From NCBI RefSeq assembly GCF_001638985.1, contig NW_017265134.1, positions 806,001 through 870,000 on the forward strand: DNA of 64,000 nt. Reading direction: 5' to 3'. The stretch comes from Phycomyces blakesleeanus NRRL 1555(-) (lineage: Eukaryota > Mucoromycota > Mucoromycetes > Mucorales > Phycomycetaceae). The position numbers and the translations under genes are program-made. Under the pieces are notes generated by a model. It did no database searches and was not told the DNA's origin. It worked only from the letters and a program-made list of their open reading frames with translations. This document shows, piece after piece, positions 12,470 through 25,306 of this stretch (positions are counted from its first letter, which is position 1; each line of letters opens with the position of its first letter).

Positions 12470-13996
12470 ATGCACCATACTCGTGGGCCAGTGGCAATCC
12501 GTAAAATGGGCAAGATCCTGGCAGACCCAGTGGTCTGTATAACTACAGTGGTATCTGTAGTTACAGTTGGCATAGGATGTTATCTTTACTTTTCTAAGCG
12601 TAAGTCCTTTAAAGAAAAAGAAACACGCCCATATACACAAAACAGCACAATACAATATAGTATGGCATAGCATAGCATAGCATAGCATGTATATATTAGT
12701 ATAGAGTAACATGGTATAACATAGCCTCGCATGGCATAACTTAACATAACATAACATAGAATAGCATAGCATAGCATAGCATAGCATATAGTAACATGAC
12801 ATAATACCACAAAGCCTGGCGTGGAATAGTATCGTATTACACAGCAAATAGTTCGTACCTTTAATCCACATGTATCATACTTTATAGGTCCTATACCTGC
12901 ACTAGAGAAAAATGCAGTTCGGCAGTTCACCTTGATAGAGAAAGAGCAAAAGAGCCCTAATACATATAGGTAATAAAAAAATATAAATATAAAAATAAAG
13001 ATGCACGGTACCTGGTTTTTAAAATTCTCTTTGTGTGTGGCTTCAGATACCGGTTTTCTCTTCCAAACAAATGGAATGTGCTAGGTATTCCTATTGGACA
13101 GCACATCCAAATACTGGCGCCCATAGATGGAAAAGAGGTGGTTAGAAATTATACGCCAACGAGTCCCAGCGATGCCAAGGGATATTTTGATATTCTTGTA
13201 AAGGTAACAAACAAATCGAAAGTTGATTGGATGAATAAAGTTTTATTTTTTCTAACTGAGTTGAGTAATAGACCTACCCAGATGGTCTAATGTCAAACTA
13301 CTTGGTCAACCTCGAGATTGGGGATAAGATCACCGCCAGAGGACCAAAAGGTCTATTTGAATACACTCCTAACATGGTACGAGCTATTGGAATGGTAGCA
13401 GGCAGGTTTTTAAAGATTTATATATATATTTATATATATATAAAACATTTACTATATAAACTAACATCTCTCTATAGGTGGCTCTGGTATCACGCCCATG
13501 TATCAAGTAAGGTTTGGCAATAAACTTTCTTTAGTGTTTGTTGTATGCTTATCACACGCGAAATAGATTATCAAGGCTATCTTGGGTAACCAAAAAGACA
13601 AGACAGAGGTTACTTTGATTTACGGAAACCAGACTGAGCCAGACATTCTCCTCCGAGAAGAGCTGGATGTGCTTGCGACTATGCACCCAAATCGGTTTAA
13701 TGTACACTATGTGCTAAGCCGCCCACACACAACGTGGGCTGGACACACAGGTCGCATCGACAAAGAGAAAATGGAAATGTGGCTTCCAAAACCGGCAGGA
13801 GACGTCAAAATACTTGTATGCGGACCTCCGGGCCAGGTCAAGGCTATTACAGAGGTAAAAAAAAATTATTTTATTATTTTGAAAGGGGGCTTTATTTGGT
13901 TGGTTTTTGACATGTGATTTCTAGGCAGCAACGGCTTTGGGCTTTGTTTCTCCACGTACTGTCAGTAAAGTGGTAGATCAAGTGTTTAAGTTTTAA
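12470..13996 (+). CDS. cbr1: NADH-cytochrome b5 reductase (Cbr1/Mcr1 family)
   Basis: Seven exons (12470-12599, 12888-12969, 13047-13203, 13272-13401, 13478-13506, 13567-13854, 13925-13996) join in phase to 295 residues. One N-terminal membrane anchor precedes the FAD-binding domain (GQHIQI, then RNYTPTSP). The NADH-binding domain has [10 protein letters not shown] and CGPPG. The enzyme moves electrons from NADH to cytochrome b5 at the ER or mitochondrial outer membrane, for desaturation and sterol synthesis. The start is ambiguous: ATGs at 12392, 12470 and 12506 are in frame, and the last gives 283 residues, close to yeast Cbr1. The fourth intron begins GC rather than GT; only that choice gives the GGSGITP frame. 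The first intron (12600-12887) holds a pentanucleotide repeat. Confidence 0.9.
12655..12795. repeat. Imperfect pentanucleotide array (ATAGC/ATAAC/ATGGC)
   Basis: The array lies inside intron 1 of the b5 reductase. Units read ATAGC, ATAAC, ATGGC and close variants for about 140 bp, with two purer ATAGC blocks near 12665-12687 and 12764-12787. It is a decayed microsatellite with no visible function. Confidence 0.8.
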
Positions 13997-15559
13997 GGAA
14001 AATCTTTAAAAAGATAAAGAAAGAGAGAAACGATATATAGAGATGGTTCGATCTTTTTTTTTTCTCTAAAAAAAAAAAAGACCTTTAAGGTGGGACAATA
14101 CAGCGGGTTCATTTTTGGATATACCTTAATTAAGTGCGCCACTTTAACCCAGAGAAGGGATAGAAGAGTTAATGAAATGGTTTAATAAACAGTTTATTGA
14201 AATTAGATGAATAGTATTGGATCAATATGTACATTTATGTCTCTCTTGTATTCTGATAGAGAGAACGTTGGACAGCTTTGATATCTAGACACATAGATTT
14301 GTACACCCTATGGGCTATATCTACCATATCTTTTGTATTTATATATAAATAAATTCAAAAGGTACAAGAATTACAATAAGAATAAGAATGGCAGAATTTA
14401 TTTTTTATTTTTATTTTATTTTATTTTGCCCGGAAGCCTGGTGCGTGCTTTGATATTTACAATCAAAAGAGAACAATAAAAATGCTTGACTACAAAGCCA
14501 TTATGTTAGGTTTTGATCGGCTCAAGTTCTTGAATTGTCCAAGGCCATAAAGTCTACCAGAAAAGATTCCTTTTAGAGCAAAGTATCTACATGTCGGCTT
14601 GTTTTAGCCAGAAATCTTTATGTATCTATCGATGACGACGATTTCATTTTCATTTTTATTTTTATCTTTTTATATCTATTATTTTTGCGGTTGGAACCTT
14701 TGGCCGGCTTGACTCCAAGAAAGGTTGGTTGGTGTGTGTATAACAGAAAGGTTTAGATTCCTACAGATCTCATCGCCTTTAGAAGAACAAAGTCGGAGCT
14801 TATGGGTGGATTTTATATATAAATATAAATATAAATATAAATATAAATTATAATTATTGTGTTTTTGCTTGGCTTCTTTATTTGATAAAAGAAATAATAT
14901 GCTTAATAAAAAGGTTATTATGTTTCGATTGTGTTTCGGGTCAGTTTATTCTTAGATACGAAGGCTCCCACACATATATCAGCCCCTTCTTTCTATTGCT
15001 CTCCTTGTTATAAGTATATTTGATTTATGTTGCGGTTTTGATCTGCAATTGTCATGGTTACACTAGCAAGAGGAGGCCAAATCTAGACTTGTATAGGCAA
15101 CACAGTTAATTTGCAATTTTTTTTTTCGGACAACGAAAGAACTTACCAGTAACCATGCATAAGCTATTTTACTCTTTTCTTTCTCTTTGCTGTCATCTAA
15201 CTATCTAGTATTAAAAATAGTCGTACAACCTCCCCCCCCCCCCTCCTTCCTTTCTCTCTCTCTCTTCTTTCTTTCATTCACTCCCCCCTTTTTCTTTTTT
15301 ATTTTTATTTTCTTTCTTTCTTTCTTTCTTTTTGTATTACTGGCATTGGTTGTTTGCTCCCCTTCTACGTCTTGACCTCCAAGCGTTGACCCTTATCCCT
15401 TCTTTTAAAATCATAAACAATCCTTTATCAAACAACAATCCCTTGAATCCCCCCTCTTCCTCCCCTTACTTCATCCTCAGCCCATTCTTTATCTTTCTTA
15501 ATTTTTGTTGCATTCATTCTTTTCACTTGTTCCTTTCACTTGAAGAATAAAGCCCTCCA
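13997..15559. other. Intergenic upstream of chitin synthase
   Basis: About 1.6 kb without a convincing gene. It contains (TTTTA)n and (TATAAA)n runs near 14400-14426 and 14815-14850. No membrane, catalytic or RNA motif was recognised. The right part should be the chitin synthase promoter and 5' UTR. Confidence 0.4.
15229..15345 (+). promoter_or_regulatory. Pyrimidine-rich tract upstream of chitin synthase
   Basis: A run of C, then CT-rich and T-rich sequence covers about 117 bp, some 215 bp before the chitin synthase ATG. Pyrimidine tracts just upstream of the transcript start are common in highly expressed fungal genes. A promoter or 5' UTR role is inferred from position only. Confidence 0.3.
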
Positions 15560-18500
15560 ATGCCCACCCGTTACGACGCTGCCGCTGGTGGGAACGCCTC
15601 TGGTGATGAGTACGCCTATCGCGCAACCGAAAGCAACTATCGCTACAATGCAGGCGCTGCCTCCATAGGCAGAACACCCACCACTCTTGGTAGAGCACCC
15701 ACCCGTCGAATGGCTCCCGGAGGAAACAGTATCGCCAATGCCAGCCAGAACATACAACGCGGACGCACCCTCATCCGTCCTGATCGATACCAAGAGCCAC
15801 CACCGCTCCTTACCGGAAAGACCACCTCGACAGGAACCATGTTCGATCCATGGACCTTTTTTTCTCGTGTCGTCACCTTCTGGGCTTTTTCCCCGATGCT
15901 CAAAGCTCTCGGAATGTCTGATGCCAGCATGCAACAAGCCTGGCGTGAAAAGATTACCCTTTGCTTCCTGATTGCCTGCATGGGTGGTTTTGTTGCCTTT
16001 ATAACTATCGGTCTGAGCTCTGTTTTGTGTCCCTCAACCGATGCCAGTAACCAACAAAATTATCTTTCGTACAATGACTCTATAAATGGAGGTATGTACT
16101 CCATTAACTTTTATTATTATTATTATTATTATTATTATAATTATTATAATTATATGGCTATTGTACAGAATCCGCTAAAGAAATACGTTTTACCAAAGAA
16201 GAAACTAACTTCTTCTTTTCTTAAATATCTATATTATTATTTTATTGATCCAATAATTTCAATCACAATTATAATTATAATTTCAATAGCTTCATTGTTG
16301 GGAATCAATGGGTGGCAATTCAATATCACTAACGCGAAGAATACCGGAAACACCGATTTCTTTTCCTTGGCAAAAACCCCTGGTACCGACATCACCTCTC
16401 TCTTCCAACATGGCACCACCATCCCTGCATGCCAAGATACCGGCAACGCCGTCTCCACCAAATTCGCTGCAGTCACTTTCAATCCTTGTACAGCTGGAAC
16501 CTGCACCCTCGGATCCCTCACACAGACAACATACGACGGCCTCGGAATCTTCAACTCCACTCGTCAGGTTGGCTACGACTGGACAAACCTGGCAGGAGAA
16601 GATCTTGCAAACTTCTTTGTTATCGACGGAAACGTCCTCAATCTAACCCCTTACATTACATCAAACCCTAACCCCCTTCCGGATGACGAGCTTGACGTCC
16701 TTATTCGCTACATCCTCAAACAGAACTTTGCTGAAGGTGGCCGTGATGCCACAAAGCTCTTCTTCCGTCTCCCGGAGCTTGAGGCCTCGATCGACTGTAT
16801 GGTAGAAAAATACAGGGCCGGAAAGATCGACAAGGACACACCCGGATGCTTTGTTGCCTCGATCATCCTGTTCTGCTCTCTTTTTATTGTCCTTTCTATT
16901 GTTCTCGCTCGCTTTTTTATGGCCCTCATCTTCTCTTGGTTCATTTCCCGAAAACTATCCCGCACTCCACCAGAAATGCCTCGTATCTCGCCTGGAGCTG
17001 CTGCAGGAGCTGCGATCAGACCAAATCAGACCATGGAAATGTCTGCCATCAGCCCTAGTGCACCACTGATGGCAGGCGGTGGAAGCGGAGGAGCTGGCTC
17101 AAACGCAACGGCTCGATTGATGGAAATCGGTAACGACCTCTATACCGTAATGCTTATTACCTGCTATTCAGAAAATACAGAAGGTATTCGTGGAACCGTG
17201 GAATCATTGGCTGCTACAGATTATCCAGACGATCGTAAACTGCTTTTCCTTATTGCGGATGGTATAATTACTGGCCACGGTGAGACTATGTCCACCCCCG
17301 ACATGTGTCTTTCCCTCATTACCTTTGATGACCCTGCTATGAAGAACCCAGAACCAAAGGCATACATGGCTGTTGCTTCAGGTGCAAAGCAACACAATTG
17401 TGCAAAGGTTTATGCTGGTCACTATGGTGAGTGGCTTTCTTATATATATATATATATATATATTTGGCTAATAGTGACATTTTTTATTACTTAGTATGTT
17501 CTGGACACAAGGTGCCCATGATTTTGGTCGTCAAGTCGGGCAATCCAGGCGAACAGGGCAAGCCCAAACCTGGAAATCGTGGAAAGCGTGATTCGCAGCT
17601 TATTTTAATGAACTTTTTCAGTCGAGTAACATACAATGACCGCATGACACCTCTAGATTTTGAACTTTTCCAGAAAATCACTTACCTTATGAAGGCTACT
17701 CCAGACTACTTTGAGCTAGTACTAATGGTAAATTTTAAAATTATTATTATAATAATTATAATTCAACAAAATAATATATACTTACTTGATATTATCTTTA
17801 ATATATATATATATTGGTTTTTATTAGGTTGATGCTGATACTAAAGTATACGAATCATCCCTTCGCTTATTGATCAATTGTATGGTGAACGACAACCTAA
17901 TTATGGGACTGTGTGGTGAAACAAAGATTGCCAACAAACGAGACTCTTGGGTGACAGCCATCCAGGTCTATGAATACTTTATTTCCCATCATCTGGCTAA
18001 AGGTTTTGAAGCCGTGTTTGGTGGTGTGACTTGTCTTCCAGGCTGTTTCTGCATGTATCGACTCAAGGCTCGCAAGGGTGATGGTGATTGGATCCCTATT
18101 ATCACCAAACCCGAGATTGTTCAGGAATACTCGTCTAATACCATTGACACCCTTCACCAAAAGAATCTGTTGTTGCTTGGTGAAGATCGATTCTTGACCA
18201 CCCTAATGCTCCGTAATTTCCCCTTCCGTAAAATGGTCTTTACTCCTCAAGCCGTAAGTCCTCCCCTTTACTTGTATTTATACTTTATATCTCTATATGT
18301 AGATAAAGTCTTTATACTAAATATTAATATTTTATGTATTAGATTTGCAAAACAGTCGTTCCTGATGAATTCAAAGTGTTGCTGTCTCAACGCCGTCGCT
18401 GGATTAACTCGACTATCCACAACTTGTTTGAACTTGTGCTTGTGCGTAACTTGTGCGGTACTTTCTGCTTCTCGATGCAGTTTGTTGTAATGATGGATCT

Positions 18501-19332
18501 TGTCGGTACTCTCACTTTACCTGTCGCCATTGTTCTCACCGTGGTTCTTATCGTTTCGATGGCAAAGACGCACATCACCAGCTTTACTCTTGCCGTCCCT
18601 CTGATCCTATTGATCATCGTCTTGTTTTCGCCTGCTTTCTTGATCCTTGTTACCACACGCAAGTGGGTCTATCTTGCCTGGATGCTTGTCTATCTGTGTG
18701 CACTCCCGATTTGGAATTTCGTCCTCCCAGTCTATGCGTTCTGGCATTTTGACGATTTCTCGTGGGGAGAGACCCGAAAGGTCGAAGGAGAAGCCAAGGG
18801 AGATGACCACAGCAAGACCGACGGTGTGTTTGATCCCGCAAGTGTGCCTTTGAAGAGATGGGAGGACTATGAACGCAAACGAGTCCGGGCCAAGAAGAGA
18901 AGAGAGCGAAATGAGCGCGACTTGGGACCCACTCACCTCACACACAACATTATTGATGAAGAAGACAGTCAGTTTGGAACATTTGATGACAACCGATCGA
19001 ACCTCTCGTTTAACAACAGCAATGCCCAAGATCCGGCACATTACTTTGATCCGTCCAAGGAAGCACCAGCCAAGAATAGTGGTACCGGATATTACCCTTC
19101 ATATCGGCCACAGTCGCAGGCTCCACTTCCGTCCCGTCCTGTGGCCCCGGTCCAGCCACACCCTACTGCACCAGGCCCTTGGGGCCCTCAACAAAACTTC
19201 ACACCATCTTCACCAAACTCTAATTCACGGCCTTTACAACCATCTTCAGCACCACTAGGTCCTGGTCAGTATGTAGGAGCACAACAGCATAATCCTAACC
19301 CATATAACCAAGGACCCTACCAAGGATTCTAG
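15560..19332 (+). CDS. chs: Chitin synthase, class IV (Chs3-like)
   Basis: Exons 15560-16091, 16290-17426, 17495-17727, 17828-18253 and 18343-19332 join in phase to 1105 residues. Membrane segments lie at about residues 130-156 and 362-397, with a cluster at about 823-910. The GT2 catalytic part carries VDADT (about 635), [31 protein letters not shown] (about 753) and QRRRW (about 792). The enzyme polymerises UDP-GlcNAc into chitin across the plasma membrane. The spacing of these motifs and the two N-terminal membrane regions match division 2, Chs3/class IV enzymes. There is no myosin head. The C-terminal tail is Pro/Ser/Gln-rich and cytosolic. In yeast this class supplies the chitin that is converted to chitosan, and here a chitin deacetylase gene lies tail to tail with it. 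Confidence 0.93.
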
Positions 19333-19671
19333 AAATCTACACCCAAAAAAAAATACAAAAAAAAAGAAGACAATGAAAACAAATTAGTAGATGGCTTCTT
19401 TGTTTTTTTCTTTGTTTCTTTCTTTGGATTATCTGTAGTCTATCCTCTTTCTTACATCAACCTCCCTTACCTTATCCTTTCTTTCTTTCCTCTCCTTCCT
19501 CCCCCATTCCCTGTTCAAATATATTTTTTAGTGTATCTTTAGCTTGAGCATACCCCTTCTCCATCCTTGTCCCCCTCAGACACCCACTCTTTTTTTTTAT
19601 ATATTATTTTTATTATTGTTATTATTATATACATACATATTCTTGTGCTCTCATTCAAAATAAAAATAAAA

Positions 19672-19702
<31 letters not shown>

Positions 19703-19968
19703 AATTTGTGGTAAAAGTATCATAATTTATTATTCATTTTTCATTTCATTTTATTTTACTATAAAGAAAATAGACAAATAAGGAGGGTACTATACAAACA
19801 GTAAAGAGAACATAATAAACTAAGTAATATGGGATAAAAGCCAATTCAAATATATATATATATAAACTGTCAAAATAAATATACAATTTTGATTAGCCTA
19901 TAGTTTGGGTTTCGTCTCGACAGATAGAATTCTTTTTTTTTCTTTTCTTTTGATAGCAATCGAAAAAA

Positions 19969-20004
<36 letters not shown>

Positions 20005-20024
20005 GAATAAGATTAAAGGGTGAA
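19333..20024. other. Convergent 3' intergenic region
   Basis: Shared 3' region of chitin synthase (+) and chitin deacetylase (-). It is T-rich with pyrimidine stretches, an (AAAT)n run at about 19660-19700 that includes AATAAA-like poly(A) signals for the + gene, and TA runs at about 19851-19864 and 19972-20000. No gene is seen. Confidence 0.45.
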
Positions 20025-21733
20025 TTATATAAAGGCTATATATATAAAAGCGAGTAGAAATATCGTTTTAAACGACAATGGATCTGAATAAACACCAAGG
20101 TTTGTAGATAAGGTTTTGATGGCCCCGGACTCCTTTGCCGGTTCGTTCCCAGTATTTGGATTACCAGAAGTCTTGGTCGTTGTTTCCGGTATAAATTTAT
20201 TTACGGCTTTCTTGGACCCATTGAATTTTCCGGCAGGCCAAGGGAATTTCCAGTTGGCTTCCCAGTATGGATTAGGATCACCGATGCACTCATGGATAGG
20301 AACCACATTGAATTGGTTCTGTAGTCTTGGAAGCCACTCTTCTGCAACAGCAAGTGCTTCCCTATTATTCTCATGTTCCTATAACAATGTTAAATATCTT
20401 ACTCTTATATATATATATATATATATATATGTGTATGTGTATGTGCCTAGTTAAATGCTTTTACCAATGAAACATGCCCCGTATCTCTGTCCTGTCTGTT
20501 GGCCATACGTGATATCCACTTCTCAAATATCTTGCCTACTTCTAATTTCGATAAATGTCCTCCTCCTGGTACACCATTCTAATTACAAAAAAAATACAAC
20601 GAAACATCAACCAAAAATCATTCATTTTTTTTAAATACTGTAGTTAGAAGGTTTTGGTTTTGGTTTTCATTGCTACGGGTTAAACAAAGAAAAGAAACAC
20701 TTACCAAATCCCAGTCGTTTGAGTCTCTATCCCACACAATTGTTCTTAGACCCATTTGCCACGCAATTGATCTAACACGATCATCCACATCTCCGTATGG
20801 GGGTCTCCAGCACCGGGTTGTTACTCCAGTAGTTTCCTTGATTGCCTTCATAGTCCAGTACAGTTCAGCCACCACTTCTTCGTTGGTAAGCGAAGTCATC
20901 TGCTTGTGAGACCAAGTATGAGCACAAAGTGTGTGTCCATCTGCAAGAGCACGTTGAGCAGCCACAGGGAAGTTGATAACATTATGTCCAACATCTTGCA
21001 AAATAATAATAATATAAGCACAAAAAGGGGATCTATTGAGGAATGTAGCATCTAAAATAGATATGTAGATGTAATGCGCACCTACACCTAAAAATACATA
21101 TTCACGCACAAATGTGCATACGTGATATTAAATAGTCAGAATCTTACAAAATAAAGTCGCCTTTTGATTTCCAGTTGTGGCCAAAAAGTTGTAGAGACGC
21201 GGCGACTCCCATGCCTTGTCTTCTGGCGAGGTTGTCCAGGCACGGAAGGGTCCATCGTCGTAGCTCAGCCCCCAATCGCCAGAATTGGGGCATTCATGCA
21301 CGTCTTCGGGTAAATCAAGGGCTTTTGGATATCTGCAAAGACTAGAAGACGACCAGCAATCGGGGTCTCCAAGGTAGTCGTAGCCTGTCAAGTCAAGAGA
21401 CCAGTCGACCACTTTGCGAATAGGTGATTTGGATACCTTGGTCCAGTCAATAGACCCAATGACCTTTTGGACCTCTGGGTGATCTACAGACGGAACCTTG
21501 TTGGCTGCAGGGTATGTTTTTTTGTTGATGTGAAAGTCGGAAGGCGCAAGAGGCCCTGGTATGATTGCCTGATCTGTCGGGAATTTTGTGGCAACGTTGG
21601 TAGGAATCGGGACACTACTTAACCACGTAGGAGAGGACACAGGCATAGGTGATCGCTTGTCACTGCCATAGTGAACAATGTCAAAGGCATTAGCAGTTCC
21701 TATACACAATAGTAAAGGAAGAATATATAGCAT
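20025..21733 (-). CDS. Chitin deacetylase, secreted and probably GPI-anchored (NodB/CE4)
   Basis: Minus-strand exons 21733-21148, 20994-20705, 20578-20465 and 20378-20025 join in phase to 447 residues. A signal peptide (1-16, ending TANA) is followed by a Pro-rich linker and the NodB domain. All CE4 motifs are present: SYDDGP with the base and metal Asp at 159-160, HTWSH with metal His 221 and 225, RPPYGD at 259-264, and the downstream DxxDW-like motif at about 286-290. The enzyme removes acetyl groups from nascent chitin to give chitosan, the dominant wall polymer of Mucorales. The Lys/Thr/Ser-rich C-terminus ends in a hydrophobic tail (about 432-447), typical of a GPI signal. It is convergent with the chitin synthase gene. 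Confidence 0.93.
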
Positions 21734-22272
21734 AACTCTTGATGTTGCTATACTAGCACTAAAAATTTATTTTTGTATATATGTATATTTAATATATATA
21801 TTTAGCAGAAATTAAATACAAAAATAAAAGCAGCAATAATGGAAATATGTTTTTTATTCATTTATTCTTGTATTATATATATGCACGGTAGGTAACTTGC
21901 GTGCCTGATGGTTTGTAAGAATGAGTTTTATGTAGCTATCGACCAGAATTCATTTAAATTCCTTTTGTGGAAAACTTGTCGATCAGAAGGATTTGTATTT
22001 TCTGTTTTGTATTATTGTTCTTTATTGTACATCTACGCACTAACTCACACACGCACGCACGTACGCACTGGTATATGTATGTGTAGGTTTTATATGAAAT
22101 AAAGCAGACAATTAGATTATCAGAGTACTTCCCAAGTTAAATACAATAAATAGATAGATAAATAAATAAATTAATGAATAAAGGAGTGAACATATAGGTG
22201 AATAATACCAATTGTTGTATTTAATATATATATATTACAAGGGTTTCTTTTTTTTGGGATGCTTCTTCTAAT
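21734..22272. other. Intergenic between chitin deacetylase and Smp3
   Basis: Both flanking genes read on the minus strand, so this holds the deacetylase promoter and the Smp3 3' end. TA repeats, a CACGCACG-type run near 22045-22065 and ATAAATAA runs near 22150-22170 are seen. No coding signal is recognised. Confidence 0.4.
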
Positions 22273-23575
22273 TTAGTTTTCATCCTTTTCTGAGAGAAGT
22301 AACCAGACATTAAGGCTCATAACCTTTGCTGGGTCAGTCATTTGGTCTGTCTGATTAGCGGCGAGTCTCATGTCATCAAAGCTCACATGGGGGTTGTAAG
22401 ATGTCACCAACAGATAGCGATGCTTGTGGATACGAGGCAGCATGGCTGTCATAGGCGCAACCAAGAGAGTTCTGATAATAGTAAAAAAAAGAAGAAAAGA
22501 ATAGAGAATAAATGAGTATATAAATACACAAACACAAATACACCATGAGCCTCTTCTTTCTACAAGACTTTTCCTTCCGCATATTTACTAATCTTATTAT
22601 TTACCTTTCGAATGAATTGGGGAATTCCTGGGATGGTGCAAAGTCAATCTTGTGCTTGGTTTGACTATCCTTGTGGAATACAACACCAGAACGATGTTCC
22701 AATTCACGCTCGGCCGATTCAATATCACTTCCAAAATCCTTAATTTGAACATGGATATTGCTCGTGTCTAAAGAATTTCAATCAAGATAAAAGAGAAGAT
22801 GTTAGGGTCTAGCTAACCACTTCATCCTTTTTTCTTAATTATACTTACCCTTCCATTCAGTAGGATAAGCCAATAAGTGGTGGGGAGCCATATATGTCTT
22901 GAGAAACAAAATGTGTGTAGTGACATTGTAATTGCTCTGGAAAGATGCGCCTATTACACACACACACACAGATAATCATAAATCAATCAAAACCCCAGTG
23001 TGTATGTGTTTCTCTTTTGAATTCTTATCATTATACTATTAACTTACTTGTGAAATCCAATTGGCAGGCAAGGTCGCCAGAAGATAACTTTTCGCAACCA
23101 TGAATATTGGTAGATTGTTGCTGGAGGTAACTCATAGTAGGAACAATACCACCCTAATAACCAAAAAAAAAACAGGCAAAAATGTTACCTCTTTGTTTAG
23201 TTTATACTATTCTTTTTAAAATCTATCCATGTATATCCCACAACAAACCTGGTGCAAGACACCGAATACAAAGGTGGTAATGACATTGAAAATTATCCAG
23301 GTAAACTACAAATCAGACATATATAAAAAATACATTTGTTAATGATTCTTTTTTTCTTGAGTATGCGATGCACAAAATTTTGTTTCCAAACAAAACATTA
23401 TTATTTACCCAGAAGAGCTTTGGCAGATTGGTCTTGTTCCAGGTGTAAACAATGACAAGAGGAACAAGAAGAGGGGCCAAGAAACGTGCTTCCTGATGGG
23501 GAACAGTCGACAAGCCAGCCATGGCTGTAACAATAGTACAAAGGGCAACTGAAATAAAATGTTCAAACATTATTT

Positions 23576-23614
<39 letters not shown>

Positions 23615-25306
23615 ACTGTCTTCCTTGTTGATTCTTATATTCCTCTCTGTATCTCTTTTACTTTTATTTTGATTCTTACCATAGTATATACGGCTAAACA
23701 AAGTATCTCCAGCTGCAACAACGGTATCGGTAACATCCATAAGAGAAGCAATTGCTAATGGGCCAAAAAGTAAGGGGAAGTTTACAATAAGGTGGAGGTA
23801 ACGAGGATGGAGACCGTGGGTTGCCAAGTTGTCCACATTCATGTTGTATTTCAAGTTGTTGAGTGGTGTAATGACAAAATTTCCCTTTTGATTTAATTTT
23901 TTTTCAAGACAGTATTAGAACAATTTCTTGTGTCTTCTTTACTTTCTTCTTCTTAACAAAGAAGAAGACGAAGAAGAAACTACTTACTACCAAGTTAAAG
24001 GAAAATTCGGAAAAGTTCATCAAGGCTTCGACGATCTGTGAGAAATGAACAATAGGCTGGTCGTTGACGGTTGCCTGAAGAGTTCCAAAATAAAGCGAGT
24101 CGGCTAAGATACACACGCCAGCCACTGCACTGGCACCAAGAGCAAACGAAACCAAGGATCCAATGAAGGAAGGCTTGCTCGAAGAATTTCTATAACATGA
24201 CAAATTGAAATGTATCAGGATATATCTGAGCCGTCTCTCTCTCTCTCTCTTTTTGTTTTCCTTGTAGATCAACCCTGTTTACTCTACATTTGATGCATGT
24301 ATTTATGTATTTATGTATTTATTGTCTTACCCTTTGAGAGCATGCAACAAGAAACCAAGACCAATGGGGAGACCAAAGAGTCCAAAGGTGATACGGGTAA
24401 AGATTCCAAGACAGAGCAAGAAACCAAGACCAAAAGAAGATACCAAAGATCCCTAATGATAATTGTATTTTAGTAAAAACATATTCCCTTTTTCTTAAAT
24501 CCGTTCCTGTTTTTATTTTTACCTTTTTGGTGAATGATGCATAAGAAGCCAAACTCAAACAGAGGATGATGGCTTCAATTGAATTGGAGAAAGTACGGGT
24601 GTAGTAGACCAATGCAACTTGACTCGATGCAACCAAGAAAAGAGGCAAAAGGTAATCTTTTTCCATTGTCTTGTAAAGGTTGATGACACTGAAATCTAAA
24701 ATAAGGATTGACGATCAATATCAATATCAATATATTTTCTTCTTTTACCCAGAATCCCTTCTAATTATCACTAATATTATCAAGTGCTTTACCAACAAGT
24801 AGAGAAAGAATGAAACTGGCGGTTCTTTCTGTCAAAAAGATACTCAAAGTGCCAATGACTATTATTATTATTATTATTTTTCCAACAAAGACAATCATTT
24901 GTAAGTTTTCATTTATAGACATAGAGACATATTTATATAGATATTTACTCTGTTTTTCACCGTTGGTCCAGGTTTCTACTTGACGCAAAATCCAGAAAGG
25001 AAGACCAGTTGTCAAAAAGCTTAAAAGAAAACAAAAGGGACAAGTTAAGATACAAACACACGATACACGCTCTTCTTTCTCTTCTTCTTCTTTTGTTTTG
25101 CTTTAAGCTTACGGAATGACAATGCTTCTAGAGGCATGAGCAGGGCTGTACTCCCATGGAATGCTGGTCTCAACACCTAGTATAGGACCGGCAGTGATTT
25201 CCGGTGACTGGAAAAACTCATCGGGATGGAGGTAGCCAGGTAGGCTGGACACTAGCCATCTAAACCACAAGAACGCTACGTATAATATAGCTTGACGTGT
25301 CTTCAT
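22273..25306 (-). CDS. smp3: GPI mannosyltransferase IV (Smp3/PIG-Z, GT22)
   Basis: Thirteen minus-strand exons join in phase to 599 residues: 25306-25113, 25019-24949, 24858-24793, 24695-24523, 24452-24331, 24189-23988, 23884-23680, 23548-23409, 23305-23249, 23153-23048, 22950-22849, 22767-22605, 22471-22273. The N-terminus has the GT22 lumenal motif HPDEFFQ (about 27-33). Downstream are [36 protein letters not shown] and PHQEARFL, then VLHQGGIVP near the C-terminal third, which is characteristic of the Smp3 branch. It is a polytopic ER membrane enzyme that adds the fourth mannose to the GPI precursor, essential in yeast. Short exons with small TA-rich introns make automated models prone to error here; every junction I used is GT-AG. 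Confidence 0.92.

Noticed and set aside
12461..12930. Minus-strand frames rich in MLCYAMLCY repeats.
   Set aside because: They are translations of the intronic ATAGC pentanucleotide array in the b5 reductase gene.
15840..15981. Open minus-strand frames over the chitin synthase N-terminus.
   Set aside because: They overlap a well-supported exon and show no conserved domain.
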